From Globodera rostochiensis (Eukaryota; Nematoda; Chromadorea; Rhabditida; Heteroderidae): 64,000 bases of DNA. Positions 39,187 to 52,600 of the stretch are shown here, one piece after another; within the stretch, counting starts at the first letter, position 1, and every line of letters starts with the position of its first letter. Under the pieces are notes generated by a model, which saw nothing but the letters and a program-made list of their open reading frames with translations, searched no databases and was not told the origin of the DNA. The position numbers and the translations under genes are program-made. Where the stretch lies: NCBI GenBank assembly GCA_018350325.1, contig JAEVLN010000008.1:186001-250000 (forward strand). The letters are read 5' to 3'.

Positions 39187-39339
39187 GGGGGGAGCGGAGG
39201 GGGGGGGGGGGAGGGAGGTGAGGGGGAGGTGAGGGGGAGGGAGGGGGGGAGGGGAGGGGGGGGGGGGGAAGCGTGAATGGGAGGGAGGGGGGGAGGGGAG
39301 GGGGGGGGGAAGCGTGAATGTGAGGGAGGGTGGGGGTCT
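39187..39339 (+). repeat. Polypurine G/A tract with short duplication
   Basis: About 150 bp almost entirely of G and A on the plus strand. Within it AAGCGTGAATG with flanking GAGGGAGGG is repeated at 39269 and 39310 (41-bp spacing). Such mirror-like polypurine DNA can form triplex or G-quadruplex structures. Confidence 0.9.
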
Positions 39340-39404
39340 CTCATTCGCACATTCACTTTTTCGGCTCTTCCGACGTCGAGACGAGAAAAGAAAGAACGAT
39401 TGTT

Positions 39405-39456
39405 GAGGGGGAGGGGGAGGGGGAGGGGGAGGGGGAGGGGGAGGGGGGGGGGGAGC
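39405..39456 (+). repeat. (GGGGGA)n microsatellite
   Basis: About eight tandem GGGGGA units, ending in a longer G run. It meets the sequence pattern for G-quadruplexes many times over. Confidence 0.95.
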
Positions 39457-40733
39457 GGAAGAAAGGTGCACCTTTAGGGCCGACCCGTCACAAATTTTTT
39501 TTCTCTTTTCGCGACGTTTGCACTATCATTTTCCGATTCAATTCCCCGGCGGGGAGGGGCGGTGGCCCAAGGATCGCCAATTCTTCATCAGATCAGACTT
39601 TAACCATTCTCAATCAAATTCCCTCTCGCCGTCCTCTGCTCTGCCCTCCCGCCCTCCTCTCAGTTCGACGAACGTGAAGGACGGCGGGCGGAAAGAGTTC
39701 GTTGGGGTAGAAAACGTCGAAAACAACATTTTTCTCCCCTCCGGGGGTGGGAGTGGGTCTCTTAACCCCCCACCCCCCCCCACTCCTCGCATCAGCGAGT
39801 TCCAACCCGAGAAAAACATAATCGGGGCGGTAAAAATAGTAAAAAGGACGACGCGACGACAACGACAAAGGTTTCCCTTCCCCCACTCATTGAGAAGAAA
39901 AGTTCCCCCCCCCCCCCCATTCACTCCTTCAATACTGACAGCCGGGACACAAATGACGGCTGGCAGATTGGGGGGGGGGGTCGTCAAAAAGAGGAAAAGG
40001 GAAGAAAGAGAGAGAATGAGTGAGAAAAAAGGAGGAGAAATAGGCAAAGAAAGTGGAAGAGGCAAATTCGGGTGGGCAAAAAATGGAGAATGAGTGATGA
40101 TGTGGTGACTGAAGGATTGAGGGGGAAGGGGGGGGGGAAGAATGAAGAAGAATTGGCGGACTTTCAAAGAGAAGCTAGCAGATAGTTGCAGAGGGGAGAG
40201 AAAGAAAGTGAGCTAAGGTAGGAGAAGAATGGATGGAAAAAGCCGAAATAGGAAGAAAGAGATTGAAAATAGAATGTTGAAGCGAGAGGGATGGGGGGTG
40301 GGGGGCAGAGACGTAAGAGGACAATCAGAGAGCGCAGAGGAGAGGAGTGGGCGTGGTCTGTTCGGCTCTGTTCTTCTCGAGACTCACGTCTCTCTGTTCT
40401 TCTCGAGACTCTCGGGGAAGTGGCGTCGACGTCTCAAGAAAAATTGAAGGCGAAAAATGTGGAACAAAAATGCAGCTCCACGGGCCAAATGATGAATGGG
40501 GGCGAGCAAGCAGCAGCAGAAAAGCGGGCAAAATGGAAAGAAATGGGTGTGGGTGGGGAAAGGGCAAAAATCCGACAAACAAAGAATGGGTGGGAATGGA
40601 AGGAACGGGGGGGGGGAGGGGAGGGGAAGGGGGCCACGGGAGCGCTGCTGTTTTGACAGCCGGACAGAAATTGTGTTTGGCGGGGTGCAAAACTCGGGGG
40701 TGGAGGGGGCGAGGCGGGGGGGGGGACGATAAT
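39457..40733. other. Gene-free, G/A-rich stretch
   Basis: Purine-biased DNA with several G tracts. Long open frames on both strands reflect base composition only. A short imperfect duplication containing TCTGTTCTTCTCGAGACTC lies near 40369-40411. Confidence 0.5.
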
Positions 40734-41093
40734 GTGTGGCAAAATGGGAGGACAAAGAAGCCGCACAGACGAGAGAGTGTGGCAAAATGGGAGGACAAAG
40801 AAGCCGCACAGACGAGAGAGTGTGGCAAAATGGGAGGACAAAGAAGCCGCACAGACGAGAGAGTGTGGCAAAATGGGAGGACAAAGAAGCCGCACAGACA
40901 AGAGAGTGTGGCAAAATGGGAGGACAAAGAAGCCGCACAGACAAGAGAGTGTGGCAAAATGGGAGGACAAAGAAGCCGCACAGACGAGAGAGTGTGGCAA
41001 AATGGGAGGACAAAGAAGCCGCACAGACAAGAGAGTGTGGCAAAATGGGAGGACAAAGAAGCCGCACAGACAAGAGAGTGTGGCAAAATGGGA
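40734..41093 (+). repeat. 43-bp minisatellite, about 8.4 copies
   Basis: Units beginning GTGTGGCAAAATGGGAGG start at 40734, 40777, 40820, 40863, 40906, 40949, 40992, 41035 and 41078, a strict 43-bp period. Copies differ at one site, GACGAGAGA (units 1, 2, 3 and 6) or GACAAGAGA (units 4, 5, 7 and 8). Because 43 is not a multiple of three and the unit lacks stops, several frames are open on both strands for 130-270 codons. These are artefacts of the repeat. Confidence 0.97.
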
Positions 41094-44000
41094 GGGCGGA
41101 CCGACGGACGGACGACACAGCATTTCAATAAAATAAAAGTGTGTGGTGTGTTTGTTGCGATTTTTTACTCAACGTAATTTCAGATTTCAGGGCTAACGCA
41201 AACAGCGCCCGGGGGGGGGGGGGGGACAAAGCGCGTGGGGCACACGGCCCACCGAAGCGCCGCCCGAAACTGTTTTTGTTCATCAGCAGGCTAATCTCCT
41301 CTTTCTCTGTGTGTTTTGGTTTGATCAGCCGCCGATGCGGACTTGCGGTTTTGAAATTGTTTAATTGGCAATATTTTGTTGGGATGCGTGGGTCCCATAA
41401 GCATATTTTGTGGGGGCGGTGGGGGCAATACCATTTTTGGAAATTTACACAAAAACTTTCAGTAAATTTCACTTATTGGAAAGATTGAAGTTCAAAGTAT
41501 AGCGCCGGGGGGGGGGGAAAGAAGGTACAAAGGTGAAAGGACATTTGGCGCACAATATTTGTCGTCGTTCCGTTGAATTTTGTCTTATTATCAGAGGGAA
41601 AAACGAACGATCTTTTGCCAGCGAAGAAAATCGCTAAAAAAAAGTAATTTAAACAAAAAAAAATGGGGGCAATTATTTTCAGTGATAATCTAAGAAATAA
41701 AATTTAAAAAAAATTGATTCTTTTTTTTATGGCAAATGTAAAGTGCCAAAGTCGTCAAATTTAAAACAAATGATCATTAGCAACGAAACGAGGAAAATGG
41801 CCTCGTTCCAAAAAGTGTCCCTAATTAATACTCCATAAGGAAAAATTGGGTAAAAATTATTTTTAAATTTAGGCAATAATCACGAGCATATTGCTCGGGG
41901 CAAAAAAACTTCCGCTTCCTTTGTGTTATGTTAGTGTCGGGACAAAAGATCAAAGACCGCCGCTCACTTTTCTCATTTCTTCCCGTCACATTAAGTGTAA
42001 TAAAATAAAAGCAAAAAAAAAAAAAGGAAAAAAAGAATTGGAGACAAAGTGCCCCCGAGGGCATTTTCACTTATTTGCGAGTCCGGAGGGCAAAGAGGAA
42101 GAGGAAAGGGAATATTCAAAAAAAGACGCAAATGCATAGCCAAAAGCCAAAGGCCATCGTCGTCCCATCGCTCTGTAGCCGCTGGCGCCGCCCGTCGACT
42201 CTCGACAAAAACAAGTCTGGCCTGGCGGGGATCGAGAGTGTGTGTTGTGTTGTGTGGCTGCCCTTTCTGTCCCTTCCTTTTCCCGTTTTGGTCTGCCCTT
42301 TCTTTTCCCCCCGGGGGCCCGGCCGACAATTTCCTCGTCTGGTGGTGGGTCGGGAGTGAAAGAACAGCGGCGGGACGGGAACATTGCACTTTCTGCCACC
42401 GCTGCCGCCAACGCCCGCCCACCCCCCCCCCCCCCCCCCTCCCCTCTCCCGTCGGTCGGTCGGTCGTCGCCGTGGGGGCCGCCGATGTTGTTATTCAATT
42501 CCCAACAGAAATACACACTTTTGCTCACACTCTCTGCCCGTCTATGAGCTCTTTTTCTCCCCACGTTTGCGTGCCCTGAAAGCACTATCTGCTCCTTTTG
42601 TCACGCCCCCTCGCCCTTCATCCGAAAGAGCATCACCGGAGGGCTCGGCCAATCCGCCCAACCACAAAAAAGCCTCAAAACAACGCAAAAATACTAACCA
42701 GAGCCGCCGACCGCAGCAGCAACGTGGCGGCGTGCTCTCTCTCCATGCTGCTGCTGCTCATCGGCCATCCGATCCGCCGCCTTCGGCTGGCAGCAACTCT
42801 GGCAGCAGGTCACCGCCGCCGGCTATACAAGAAGACAAAAACGAAATGTTTGTGGGGGGGGGAGGGGACTCGTTTGTCAGTGCCGTGGCCGGAGGAAGGA
42901 GTCTATTTTTACGACCACCCCACCCCTGCTGGGGACACACACACACACTCTTTGCCTAATGCCTGCGTCAGTGAGCGAAGAATGGGGCAGTGTGTGTAAA
43001 AAGAGAGAAAAAAAGGAGGAAGTGAGAGAGCCAGAGAAAGTGCCAAAGGCAAAATACATTTTTATGCCCACCGTGACGACTGCGTTATGTACGATTTTGG
43101 CATCAATGCTTGCCACAAAAGCCTAGCAAACACAGCAGAAAACAATTAATGACCAATTGGAGTAACGTAAATGATGCAAAAAGTCTTGAATTAGTTAATT
43201 TAGTCATTGAATCTTCATGAAAAATTTATCGGCCAGATTGCCGAATGCTTTCAATTTGAATGTTTTTTAACAGATTAACGCATAAAACTATGGCATATCT
43301 CAACTCCGCAGAATGAGGCACATTTTGGACTGAGTGCCTTTTGGCAATCCTCGTGGAAGTCTTGCTTATCGCCCGAGGCGTAAAGTCCGTTTCCTTAATT
43401 GCTTGAGGGCAACGGGGGAGGCCCAAAATGGAAGGGAAAGGAAAAACATTGAAGCAAATGGACGGACGGACGGCTTTTGCCGGGGGGTCCGGCGCCCATC
43501 GGACCGCTGAGCTGTACGATTTTCCACTCGCCCGGGGGCGAAAGGACAATTTTATTGCTTTGCTACGTTTGTTTGTAGCAACGAAAACAAAAACGGAGGA
43601 ACGAAAAATGGAAGAGGCAAACAGAAACTAAGGAAAAAAAGTCAATGGAGATTTGCTTAAATCTGTGGAAGATTCATGGGGTTCCGGATAATTACTTCAC
43701 AAAAATTGGAGGGGGGAAGGGAGTGGAACAGTTCGTGTGACAAGCGAAAAATCTCAAAGATCAGTGATCAGGAGACAGGAAGCGATCATTCAGCAGGTCC
43801 GTGGACCGGAAACGCGGTCGGTCGGATCTCTCCGGAAACCGCTTATCGGGAACTGTATTCATTGATCGGATACGGGAAAGAGCTACTTGAACAAATTAAA
43901 ACAATTTATTTCCGCACTCGGGAAATTCATTTTTACGAAAACCCCCCAATTTTACATTAAGATTTTTGTAGGTAAAACTAATTTCTGTATTCTGTCAGAT

Positions 44001-44243
44001 TTTTTTTCGGTAAAATTGCACACTTTTAGTGAATGAATGCGCCGAATGAACTTTTGGGAGAACTTTTGGGACGCAAGGTTAAAATGTTCCACTCGTCGTC
44101 CAACACCGCCGCCCCCCCCCCACCTCCACCCATTATCAGCACTTAATCAGCGACGCACTGAACTCGGGTCGACCAAAACAACCTTTCACCCACCACACGG
44201 GTTGGAGAGGGTCGGTCGGGACGGGAGGGGCGGTGGGAGGGGA

Positions 44244-44264
44244 GGGGGGGGGGGGGGGGGGGGG
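44244..44264 (+). repeat. Poly-G tract (21 nt)
   Basis: Uninterrupted G run at the end of a G/A-rich block. Confidence 0.9.
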
Positions 44265-44855
44265 TAAAGAACCAATTAAATGTGTGGTGTCGAGAGTCTC
44301 GACAATCAGCAAGCATTCCATCGCCGCGCTCCGTTCGCCAAAAATGGCGAGGGGCGGGAGGAGGGAGAGGAAATGAAGAAGACATACGAGCCGAGAAGTG
44401 AACAGAACGGAGGGCGACGATCACCGATGGACAGGGGGGAGAGAGGAATTTTGGTCCCGATCGCAATATCTGAGGGGGAGGGGGGCAAAGGACACACCCG
44501 TTCTCGACGAAGATATGACAAAACATCGGAAGTTGAGTGGGGGAAGAACGCAATGAATGTCTTAAGAAGGTAAATTGACTGCACAACGCAGCGAAATCTG
44601 ATCAAAATCTGGTCTTCGTTAAAAAATTAAAACCAGCAATCATTTTCGCGGAAGTTGGCAATTTCAAATATTTAGTAAAATGTATACAAAAAGTGTTAAA
44701 CAAATCCAAAATCACAGAATACGGCCAAATGATGGTTTGGTGATGTGATGAATGGATCGTTCGTTCTCCCCCTTCAGCAGCAAGCAGAAGCATAAATTGG
44801 GGGGGGGGGGGGGGAATTTTGATTCTGAGGGGAAAACAGCGGGTAAATTATGGCG

Positions 44856-44878
44856 CAGTCAGTCAGTCAGTCAGTCAG
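44856..44878 (+). repeat. (CAGT)n microsatellite
   Basis: Five or more perfect CAGT units, similar to the tract at 33797. Confidence 0.9.
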
Positions 44879-45720
44879 CAGCCATTATCCCAATCCATCC
44901 GCCGTTCATTCATTGTCAAAACAACTTCAGCACCAAGCGACAGAAAGACCAAAACTCGGGGGCGTGGACGACCAAGGGTCCCTCTCCCCCCCCCCCTTTC
45001 TCTTCCCCGGGGGGCCGTGTCGCGTGATCATTTTACCCACCCCAACAGCAGCAGAAGAGGGGCTGCTGCCAGTCAACGCCAGCATCCAGCACAGCTCAGC
45101 TCACATCAAACATCATCACCGGAGGCGGGCGGACGCGGCTGACGGGAAGAGCAATGGACAGACGGATGGAATGGTCTTCCGTTGTTTTACTCTGGGAAGA
45201 CAGAGGACAAAAACTGCGAAAAAGAGCATTATAGTGTATGATGTGAATGCCCTTCCCCTGAGGGGAAGAACGCATGAATTGGCAGAGAAAAACACAATGT
45301 TGAGTCAGACAGGAAAAGCACAAAAAACAACGGATCCATAGGACGTAAGACGGTCGGCATAAGGGTGAAACGAGCGCAGAGTTTGGCCATGTGCCAGGCC
45401 CATCCGGGGCTTTATGCAATGTATTAATTCAAGTTTGTGTAAATTGGCATCCCAAAACAGTGGAGTTGGTTTTGAGTTCCAGCACTAAAATGAGATGACA
45501 AGAAACAAAATCACCCAATTTCATCATTTTCGGAAAGTAATGTAAACGGAATGGACCGTCGCTGACAAAATTTGAATCATCAAAAAAAAGGATATCCTAA
45601 GACTATTCAAAAAACCAGAATTGAAGAACTAAAGTACAGTTAAAAGCCACGTTTCCGGTCCATCTAAATTCCGGTCACGGCTCCCGGTTTTCAAAATGCC
45701 TTCTCTATTAAAGCAAATGA

Positions 45721-46137
45721 ATGCACCAAAAGGTAAAATTGCTAAAGTGCCAATTCAAAAATCCAAAAGCAAAAATGCCGAAAGGGAAGTTGCCAAACAA
45801 GAATAGGTCACCGGAAAATTTGACCAATAAGCAAAAGGCAAAGAGGCAAGTGTCAAATATGGAAATACGGAAAAACCCGAAACTAAAATGCCAAAAGAAA
45901 AGTGCCAAAAAACAGCTGAACAGTGGAGGGTCCGGTCCAACAATTTCAGAGAGTGTTGGTGAAAGTGAGAGTGAAAGGTGAGTCATGGAATTGAATGAAT
46001 TTTTATACAATTCTCCATTCAAATTGAAAATGTTTGTGCAAATGATTCACAATATTTATTCCTCGTAAAGACACTATGGTCGCGTTGGGATGAAAGCAAA
46101 CAATGGAATGGTGAAAAATGGCGAAATATCGTCATAA
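45721..46137 (+). CDS. Doubtful small Lys-rich two-exon gene (107 aa)
   Basis: An ATG-initiated frame at 45721-45977 ends in SGPTISESVGESESE followed by a good donor (AG/GTGAGT). The acceptor TCGTAAAG/A at 46070 continues it in phase as RHYGRVGMKANNG to a stop at 46135-46137. The N-terminal two thirds is Lys-rich and built from degenerate GCCAAAAG-like simple sequence, so it may be chance. No family is recognised. A second ATG frame (MPSLLKQMNAPKGK, from about 45696) overlaps the start and then meets a stop. Confidence 0.18.
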
Positions 46138-49100
46138 AATGCGGGGAGAACGGTCTTTGAACTCAAAGTTTACAAAAAGCCCCCCCCCACTCTGGCCCAT
46201 TTAACCACCACCTTTTGAGTGTGATTAAGCGATAATAATCGGTGACACATTCTCTCAAGACTGTACCAAAGCATAAGCGTGTTAAAAGGGAACTGCGCTA
46301 CAGTATTTTTTGAACATACAGTACCACGAACCCGGAAATTCAATATGCACGAGCCAAAGTAGTAGGTTATATTATGTTAAAAGCATCAATGCAGCCAAAT
46401 AAAGTATTATATTTTTGTTTGTTTTTGTTTGGTGTTTTTTAGCGAAATTTGTTACGCCAGCAGAGGGAATACTGACTGAACATGTGGGCGGCCGATTCTG
46501 CAGAAATGAATGATTTTGGTGCATTATTTAATTCGATTGGGTGCTTTAAATGTGGACGGAATATTCCGAAAGCAAAACAGAACATTTTGGCAAAAAATGA
46601 TTGACAAATTAATGTAAAATGAAAATAAAAGTGATAATCGTCGTGTCAGAAGACGACCACGACGATGACGACAGATCATCAACGAGGCCGCCGTCCAATG
46701 TGGACGGAGTGAAAACGATCATTTTTTGTTGTTGAGATTAGCGCGACTTTAAGCCCAAAAAAACAGAGAAATTTTGAAGTGGGGCGATTGTGAACGTTTC
46801 CGATAAAACGGTTTTAATGAATTAATCATTCTAATATTGTATTAACTGTTTAAGGTCCAATTTGTTGTCGTAAGACACACATTCATATGTAGATCTTTGT
46901 AAAATGCTTTTACATTTTGGACAATACAAATAATCAGCAACCCAACAAAAAGGCAATTTACCTATGCATTTATTTGCAAATTATTATTATTATTATTTGT
47001 TGTTGAATAAATATAAATTTTTGGACTTTGGTACAATGAATATGTGGCTCTAGCAACAAAATAAAATTTGCTGTGCCTTAAAATGATTTTTGGTCTTCAA
47101 ACTTTTATTTGTGTTGCCACTCTCTCCCAATGAAGAAATTGTTTGTATGAATGAATCGAATGTCATACGAATTCCATCATTTCTCTGTGAAGATGAGAGA
47201 TCATTTTTTGATGATTGTTTTGTTAGCCCATAAAATTTATAAGAAATTAAATTTGATGTGACCTTTCGATGTGTTTGGTTTGAATTCCGTTATGAAACGG
47301 AAGGAAGTCCATTCAAAACTTTTATATAAAGCAGCACAATTCCCTGAAGGGGAACGAGCAAAAAAATTTTTTGGTTGAAGAAATTTGCTCGTTTGGGCGA
47401 GATTCTCGAAAAATAATGTCGTGATGCCTTGTGTCATCGTGATCTCTAATCTTAACAAGAACAAACAATAACGGATGATTGCTTACGATATTAAGTGTAA
47501 TAGAGAGTCCGTTCTGCCCAATATGGAAACTGATCACCCCCGGGGGGGGGGGGGGGGGGGGTAACGAATTCATTCCCTCTTATCCCCCAAAATTAATTGT
47601 GATGGAGAGGTCGACTGTGCAAACTTCGCAACTCCAAAATTAAATCGCCATCCAATTGATGATGTGTGTAAGTGATAACGGTGCACGAGCGCCGGGGGGA
47701 AGAACACGTGGACAAAGTGATCTTTGGTTGCTCGAGCGGCGATTTGCGCCATACGACCAGTGGACGGACGGTGTTTATCGTTGGCAATTGGCGCCCTCCG
47801 GCCATTGAACTTTTGGCGATTTGCGTCATCCGATCAATAATGGACAGGGAGGGGTACTGTACTTTTGTGGTACCTTAAGGGTAAGTTCCATTAAATAAGG
47901 CTTAAAATTTTAGGCCAAATTATTATTCATTTTGAAAGAAATAAAATTTTTTGTTTCTGAATTTCAAATAAAGACCCTTCAACCAGTAATAATTTGGTAC
48001 AGAATTTTTAGGGACTTAAACGTGAAATATTATTACCTGAAAATCCTATCCCTAGTAAATAATGTTTGGTCCATTTTGAAAAGTTTCCTTAATGTAAATA
48101 TAATTTGATTTTTTGCGCAGAAATTAATTTTTACGAACATCGAGGACGCTGATCATGCCCCCCCCCCACTAATTTCATTAAAATCACACTAATTACATCA
48201 CAAACATTTTGGCGGGGTCCTTCCACAAAAGCGTGACATCAATTTTTGCTAATTTTCCAATGAATGTACTCTTGAATCTAATATCGAAGTTTCTAAGCTG
48301 AGCTTTGTTTTTCACGTAATTAATTTCATCTGTTTGCAAGTCTAAAAGGCGAAGTTCTTCGCAAAACCTTAATTTATGTACGGTTAATCCCTCGGGGCAT
48401 TGGTTTTGGGAATTCCAAATTGCTGGAAGGCATTTGTTTTTGTTGGACGGCCCTTTTTGTTCCACAAAGAGTTTTTTTCAACGAAATTCTGGCGGCGTCT
48501 TCCGGTGTGAAATCCGATAGGCACTTCCCATATGCCCAGAAGCAAATCGCCGAATCTGAGCCCCAAGGCAATGGCCAAACAAAACGATTAAAGACCAAAC
48601 GAACGGTTGCCGGCTTATTTATGCTGTGGGAGAACGGCGCGGCGGCGTTTGTTTGATCACTGCTCCCCGTCTTAAATTTTGGTGGTCTCTCGGCAAACCA
48701 GAAGCAGCAGAATCGTTTCAGTTTAGGGACGGTTAATTGGACGAATGTTATACAATTGGCCTCCTTTCTCAAAAATTATGAATTAATATTTTAAGGACAC
48801 TGTGACGGTTCAGTGACCTCGCCAAACTTACATATTAAGTTTTAATTGGTTCTAAAAGCCCAACATAAAAAATCTTTGAACAAACTATGCAATTGTTGTG
48901 TGTGCCAAATAAAATTAGTGATGAAGCTTTTTATTCGACAAATCTCATAATCAAACGAAAATAAAAAAGAAAAAAAGCTGAATTTTAGTTGCATTTGATT
49001 ACTTTTCGGATTTGCGCCTTTTACATTTTGTGTTTGCTTTTTTACTTACGGGCTCATCAGCACGGCACAGTAACAAAAATCACCGCCGCCGGCCGATCAT

Positions 49101-49554
49101 TGAACAAAAATCGGCGATCAGTGCACTCAGATCAAAGCGTAAAGCGTTAATCCGTCCGTCCCACCTCAAAAAGTGCCGTGACATAATGCGATGAGTCGAC
49201 GAGTCCAACGGCGGCACTCGCTCCCTTCAAATTTTTGCCGCAAAACCCGGAGAGTTCTAGCAACGCCCGGCCCATTTCTAATTGCCAACAACCGCTGCTC
49301 CTCTCTTTCTCCATTTTTAACATCGAAAAATAAAAATATAATACTGTTTTTTTTCAGGTCTCCTCCCTCATCTGCAGCTGTTGCTTTCTATTTTTAGCCT
49401 TTTGCCAAAAAAATTAAGAAAACATTTCAAAAATTCCCTGTTTTTTGATGCATATCGGCAGGGGAGAGAATGTGCCGTCCTCTCCGAACTGCTGCCGATG
49501 TGCTTGCTTTTCGCTGTCAAGCTTCCCATCACCTTTCAGCTGTCTTTGTCCTCC
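46138..49554. other. Gene-free stretch
   Basis: AT-rich DNA with a 20-nt G tract at 47542-47561 and a TTA microsatellite near 46980. The best open frames (47672-47878 plus, 48193-48772 minus) either lack an ATG or are uninformative. A consensus donor GTAAGT at 47881 has no convincing exon. Confidence 0.5.
47542..47561 (+). repeat. Poly-G tract (20 nt)
   Basis: Uninterrupted run of 20 G. Confidence 0.9.
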
Positions 49555-49696
49555 GGCCCCTCCCCCCCCCCTCCCCCCTTCCCCCCCCCCCCTTCTCTCC
49601 CCCCCCCCCCCTCCCTCCCCCCCCCTTCCCCCCCCCCCTCCCTCCCCCCCCCTTCCACCCTCCCCCCCCCCCCTCCCCCTCCCTCCCCCCCTCCCC
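49555..49696 (+). repeat. Polypyrimidine C/T tract
   Basis: About 140 bp of C runs (6-13 nt) split by single or paired T. The minus strand is G-quadruplex-prone. Proline-rich frames across it are artefacts. Confidence 0.95.
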
Positions 49697-52600
49697 GTTT
49701 TTCTTGATCAAAAGACTGCCATCAATTACTTGGCCATCTCCATCAACCGATGTTGACGCCTCCGGACAATAAAAATCGTTAAAGTTCGAACTGACAGCCG
49801 ATGAACGGACGGACCCCATCCCCCCCCCCCTTAAATACCTTTCATTCAACCCTCAAAAATCGGACAATTGGCGTCCCCACATCCTGAAATCTTAAAATCA
49901 TTCAATCATTTTACCGACACGCACTCCACAAAGCATTCAAAGACACAAAAATGCTTTGCCCTTCACTTTTTTAATTTATGTGGTTGTGCATTACTTCGCC
50001 ATTAAACGAATTCACATTACATTTTTTAAATTGATTTTGTCTCAACTTTGAAACATTTTTAATATATTTTTCAGGATCCAATTTGGAGCATTTAAAGCAG
50101 TAACTAAACGTTTTAAAGGCCAGTTTTCAAATCCAATTATTTTGCCACCTTTTACACGCATATTGAACGTTGATGCCCATTTTTTTATTGTAATTTTAAG
50201 ATTTCATATACTCAATCGAAAAGTTATAAAAATTTGGCACAAAAAATCATCAAAATTTCAGAGAATTGGGCCTCAGGCCTCAACCGTCCCCCCCCCCCCC
50301 CTCTTAGGGGGGCCGGGTTTGCGTGTAGGGAGAACATAAGCCGTAGTGCCGTTTCTCGGATGTTTTATTCATCATTCTTTTTTTTTTGCGTGTCCTACGA
50401 TCCGATTTCGCGGATTGCTTTCATTCCATCCAATATTATTCCACTTGTTTTACGCATCCTATTCAATTAGCGTCGTCAGCAAATAAAAATTTCTAAAATT
50501 TTTTTATTATATTCATTGAATATTCTTTAAACTCGTGCAACTCAAAGTTTATTTATTACATTTTGAATCGAAGAGATTTTGTTGTGTGTTTTTGAATTTT
50601 GAACAATCTGGTTCTTGTGAAAAGTTCAAACAATCGTTTTTTGGCATCTTTAATCCTCTTGTACTTTACCCTAACTATAAGGCAAAAAAAAGAAGTCTTT
50701 TTTTGGAGGTGCCCCCCTCCCCGTAGGGGCTATCCTCTCGATGGTGCCATATATAATATGCTGGCCCCTGGGGAATTCTGTTTATTCCGCCCCGACCCAA
50801 TCTGAACTTTTTTGCCCAATGCTTTAACAATCCGTGGCCGACAACCGACACCCCCACACAGAAGAACGAGGAACCCCCGGGGGCGGGCATCAATTTTGAC
50901 AGGAACGGGAAACCACCGAGTTGCCAACTGAGTCTGGAATTGCCTGGGTATTGCTGGACGGACCAAAATTCAGGAGAGAGAAAATCCAAGATTCCCTGAG
51001 CCAACATTGACCGAACTTCCATCCCATGGAGCTTCTTATATTATCAAAATAATTATGCGAACAAAAATTGCACGGGACTCAGTTTTTTGGGCTCAGAATT
51101 CTTCCGTGCCCGTAGGGAAAACTGCCAATGACGACAAAATGCCGGGTGTTCGCAAAAGATTTGTCCAAGATAAATGGCCAAACATATCGCAATGTTGCCT
51201 CCCAATTTCCATTTTTGGCCTCCCATTCTTCATCCGAAATTTCATTGAACAAAAATTTTTCATCACAATGGACGAACATTTTTATATAAATATATTTCTA
51301 TTGTTGGACTTTTGGCACATTTTAACTTTTATCAAACTTTTTAAACTAAAAAAATCGACGAAATTTCTAACAATATTCCTTAATTTTACATTTTTATTAT
51401 TTATTTTAAAACCCTAAGTTTTGCAAGAAATATTTATGTAAATGCGCGGCTACCGGTCCAAAGGTCGAAAATTTTATAACTGCAGATGACCTTATTTTGT
51501 TGAACCAAAAGAAAGCTTTAACAAATCTAATAGATTTGTCAATGCTCAAAAAAGGGCACTTTATGCATTTAAACTTAAAATGCATAATTTCTAAATTTGT
51601 TTAACTTAAACAATTAAAAGGCGCATCACTTCCCTTTTATAATAAGGGCAAATGCAACTTTTACACTTTGGTTTGAACATCGACCAACTTCCATCAAATT
51701 GGCCAGAACAGACAATTGGTGGCCCAATTAAAAAATGGTTTTTGGTTTTCCCCGAAGAATTCTTTTTTTGTCCGAGGACATCCGTTCAAGTCGGTCAGGA
51801 TTATATAGCAATTTTATTAAAGTTGTCTAGGCAATTTTCTTTGGGTTTTTCATTTTGCAAAAACTATGGGAAATTTTTGAAAAAATGCTAACAAAGCCCC
51901 CGCTCCCCCCGCGACACAATGATTTACATTTTTAATGTTTGGAGGATTGAATCCCGCCACTCTCGACCAAACCGAACAATCGTTACACGTCACTTCAATA
52001 ATTTGATAAAAATTGGACGTCCCCCCCACGCGCAGAGCCATTGAAAATAAATATTCATTCACCGGGGCCATAAAGCCAATGCACCAATCCATTTGCATTG
52101 GATTGGCTGGGTGAGAAGTTTATCGATGAATAATTATTTATTTCTTTTTTGTTGGTTTTGTTTTAAAGCATTTAAATAAAAATATTCTGAGTTCTTGTAA
52201 ACTGAAGTCCCCCCCCCCCCCTCGTGACATTTTTTTTTGTTTTTTTTATTCACCTTGGCCTCTTTTTGTCGAAAGATTTCTTTCGTATGCTGTCACTGTG
52301 TGCCTTGACTTATGCAAACATGTTATTCCCAGGCTTTGTCAGAACTATTTTGACCAAATTCATCCAAAATTTGCATTTATTTGGCCAAATCCCCCCCCCT
52401 CTCCTCTGGGCCAACCATTGGGCCAATCAACTTTAACTGCGTCCACCGCGTTCTTTTTTTTTCACCCGTAACGTTTTGTCGAAGAATTTGTCGCATTTCC
52501 TTCGCTTTGAATTTATTCTTTACACCCAAAAGCAATTGAATTTTACGCTCATTTTTGATGCTTTAGCGCCAATAAAATGTTTTTCCATTAGATGGAGACA

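Larger units (their letters stand above)
41094..45720. other. Gene-free stretch with homopolymer tracts
   Basis: Holds G/C tracts near 41210, 41507, 42422-42439, 44244-44264 and 44800-44814, and a CAGT microsatellite at 44856-44878. Proline-, serine- or glycine-rich open frames have no splice or domain support. I see no gene. Confidence 0.5.

Noticed and set aside
39013..40167. Proline-rich open frames up to 191 codons
   Set aside because: Translations of polypurine/polypyrimidine tracts; frames on both strands look alike.
40325..41177. Long open frames of 229-276 codons on both strands
   Set aside because: They exist because the 43-bp minisatellite lacks stops in every frame; composition and frame cycling argue against coding.
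43676..43960. 94-codon plus-strand frame
   Set aside because: Non-repetitive composition but no domain, splice partner or upstream signal; length is within chance expectation.
47881..47886. Consensus 5' splice sites GTAAGT here and at 38335
   Set aside because: A hexamer like this is expected several times per strand in 64 kb by chance, and no coding exon ends at either site.
48193..48772. Overlapping minus-strand frames of 64-132 codons
   Set aside because: The 90-codon frame starts with GTG, the frames conflict with one another, and no exon chain can be built.
49012..49194. Signal-peptide-like 60-codon frame
   Set aside because: Starts with TTG and has no in-frame ATG before the hydrophobic stretch.
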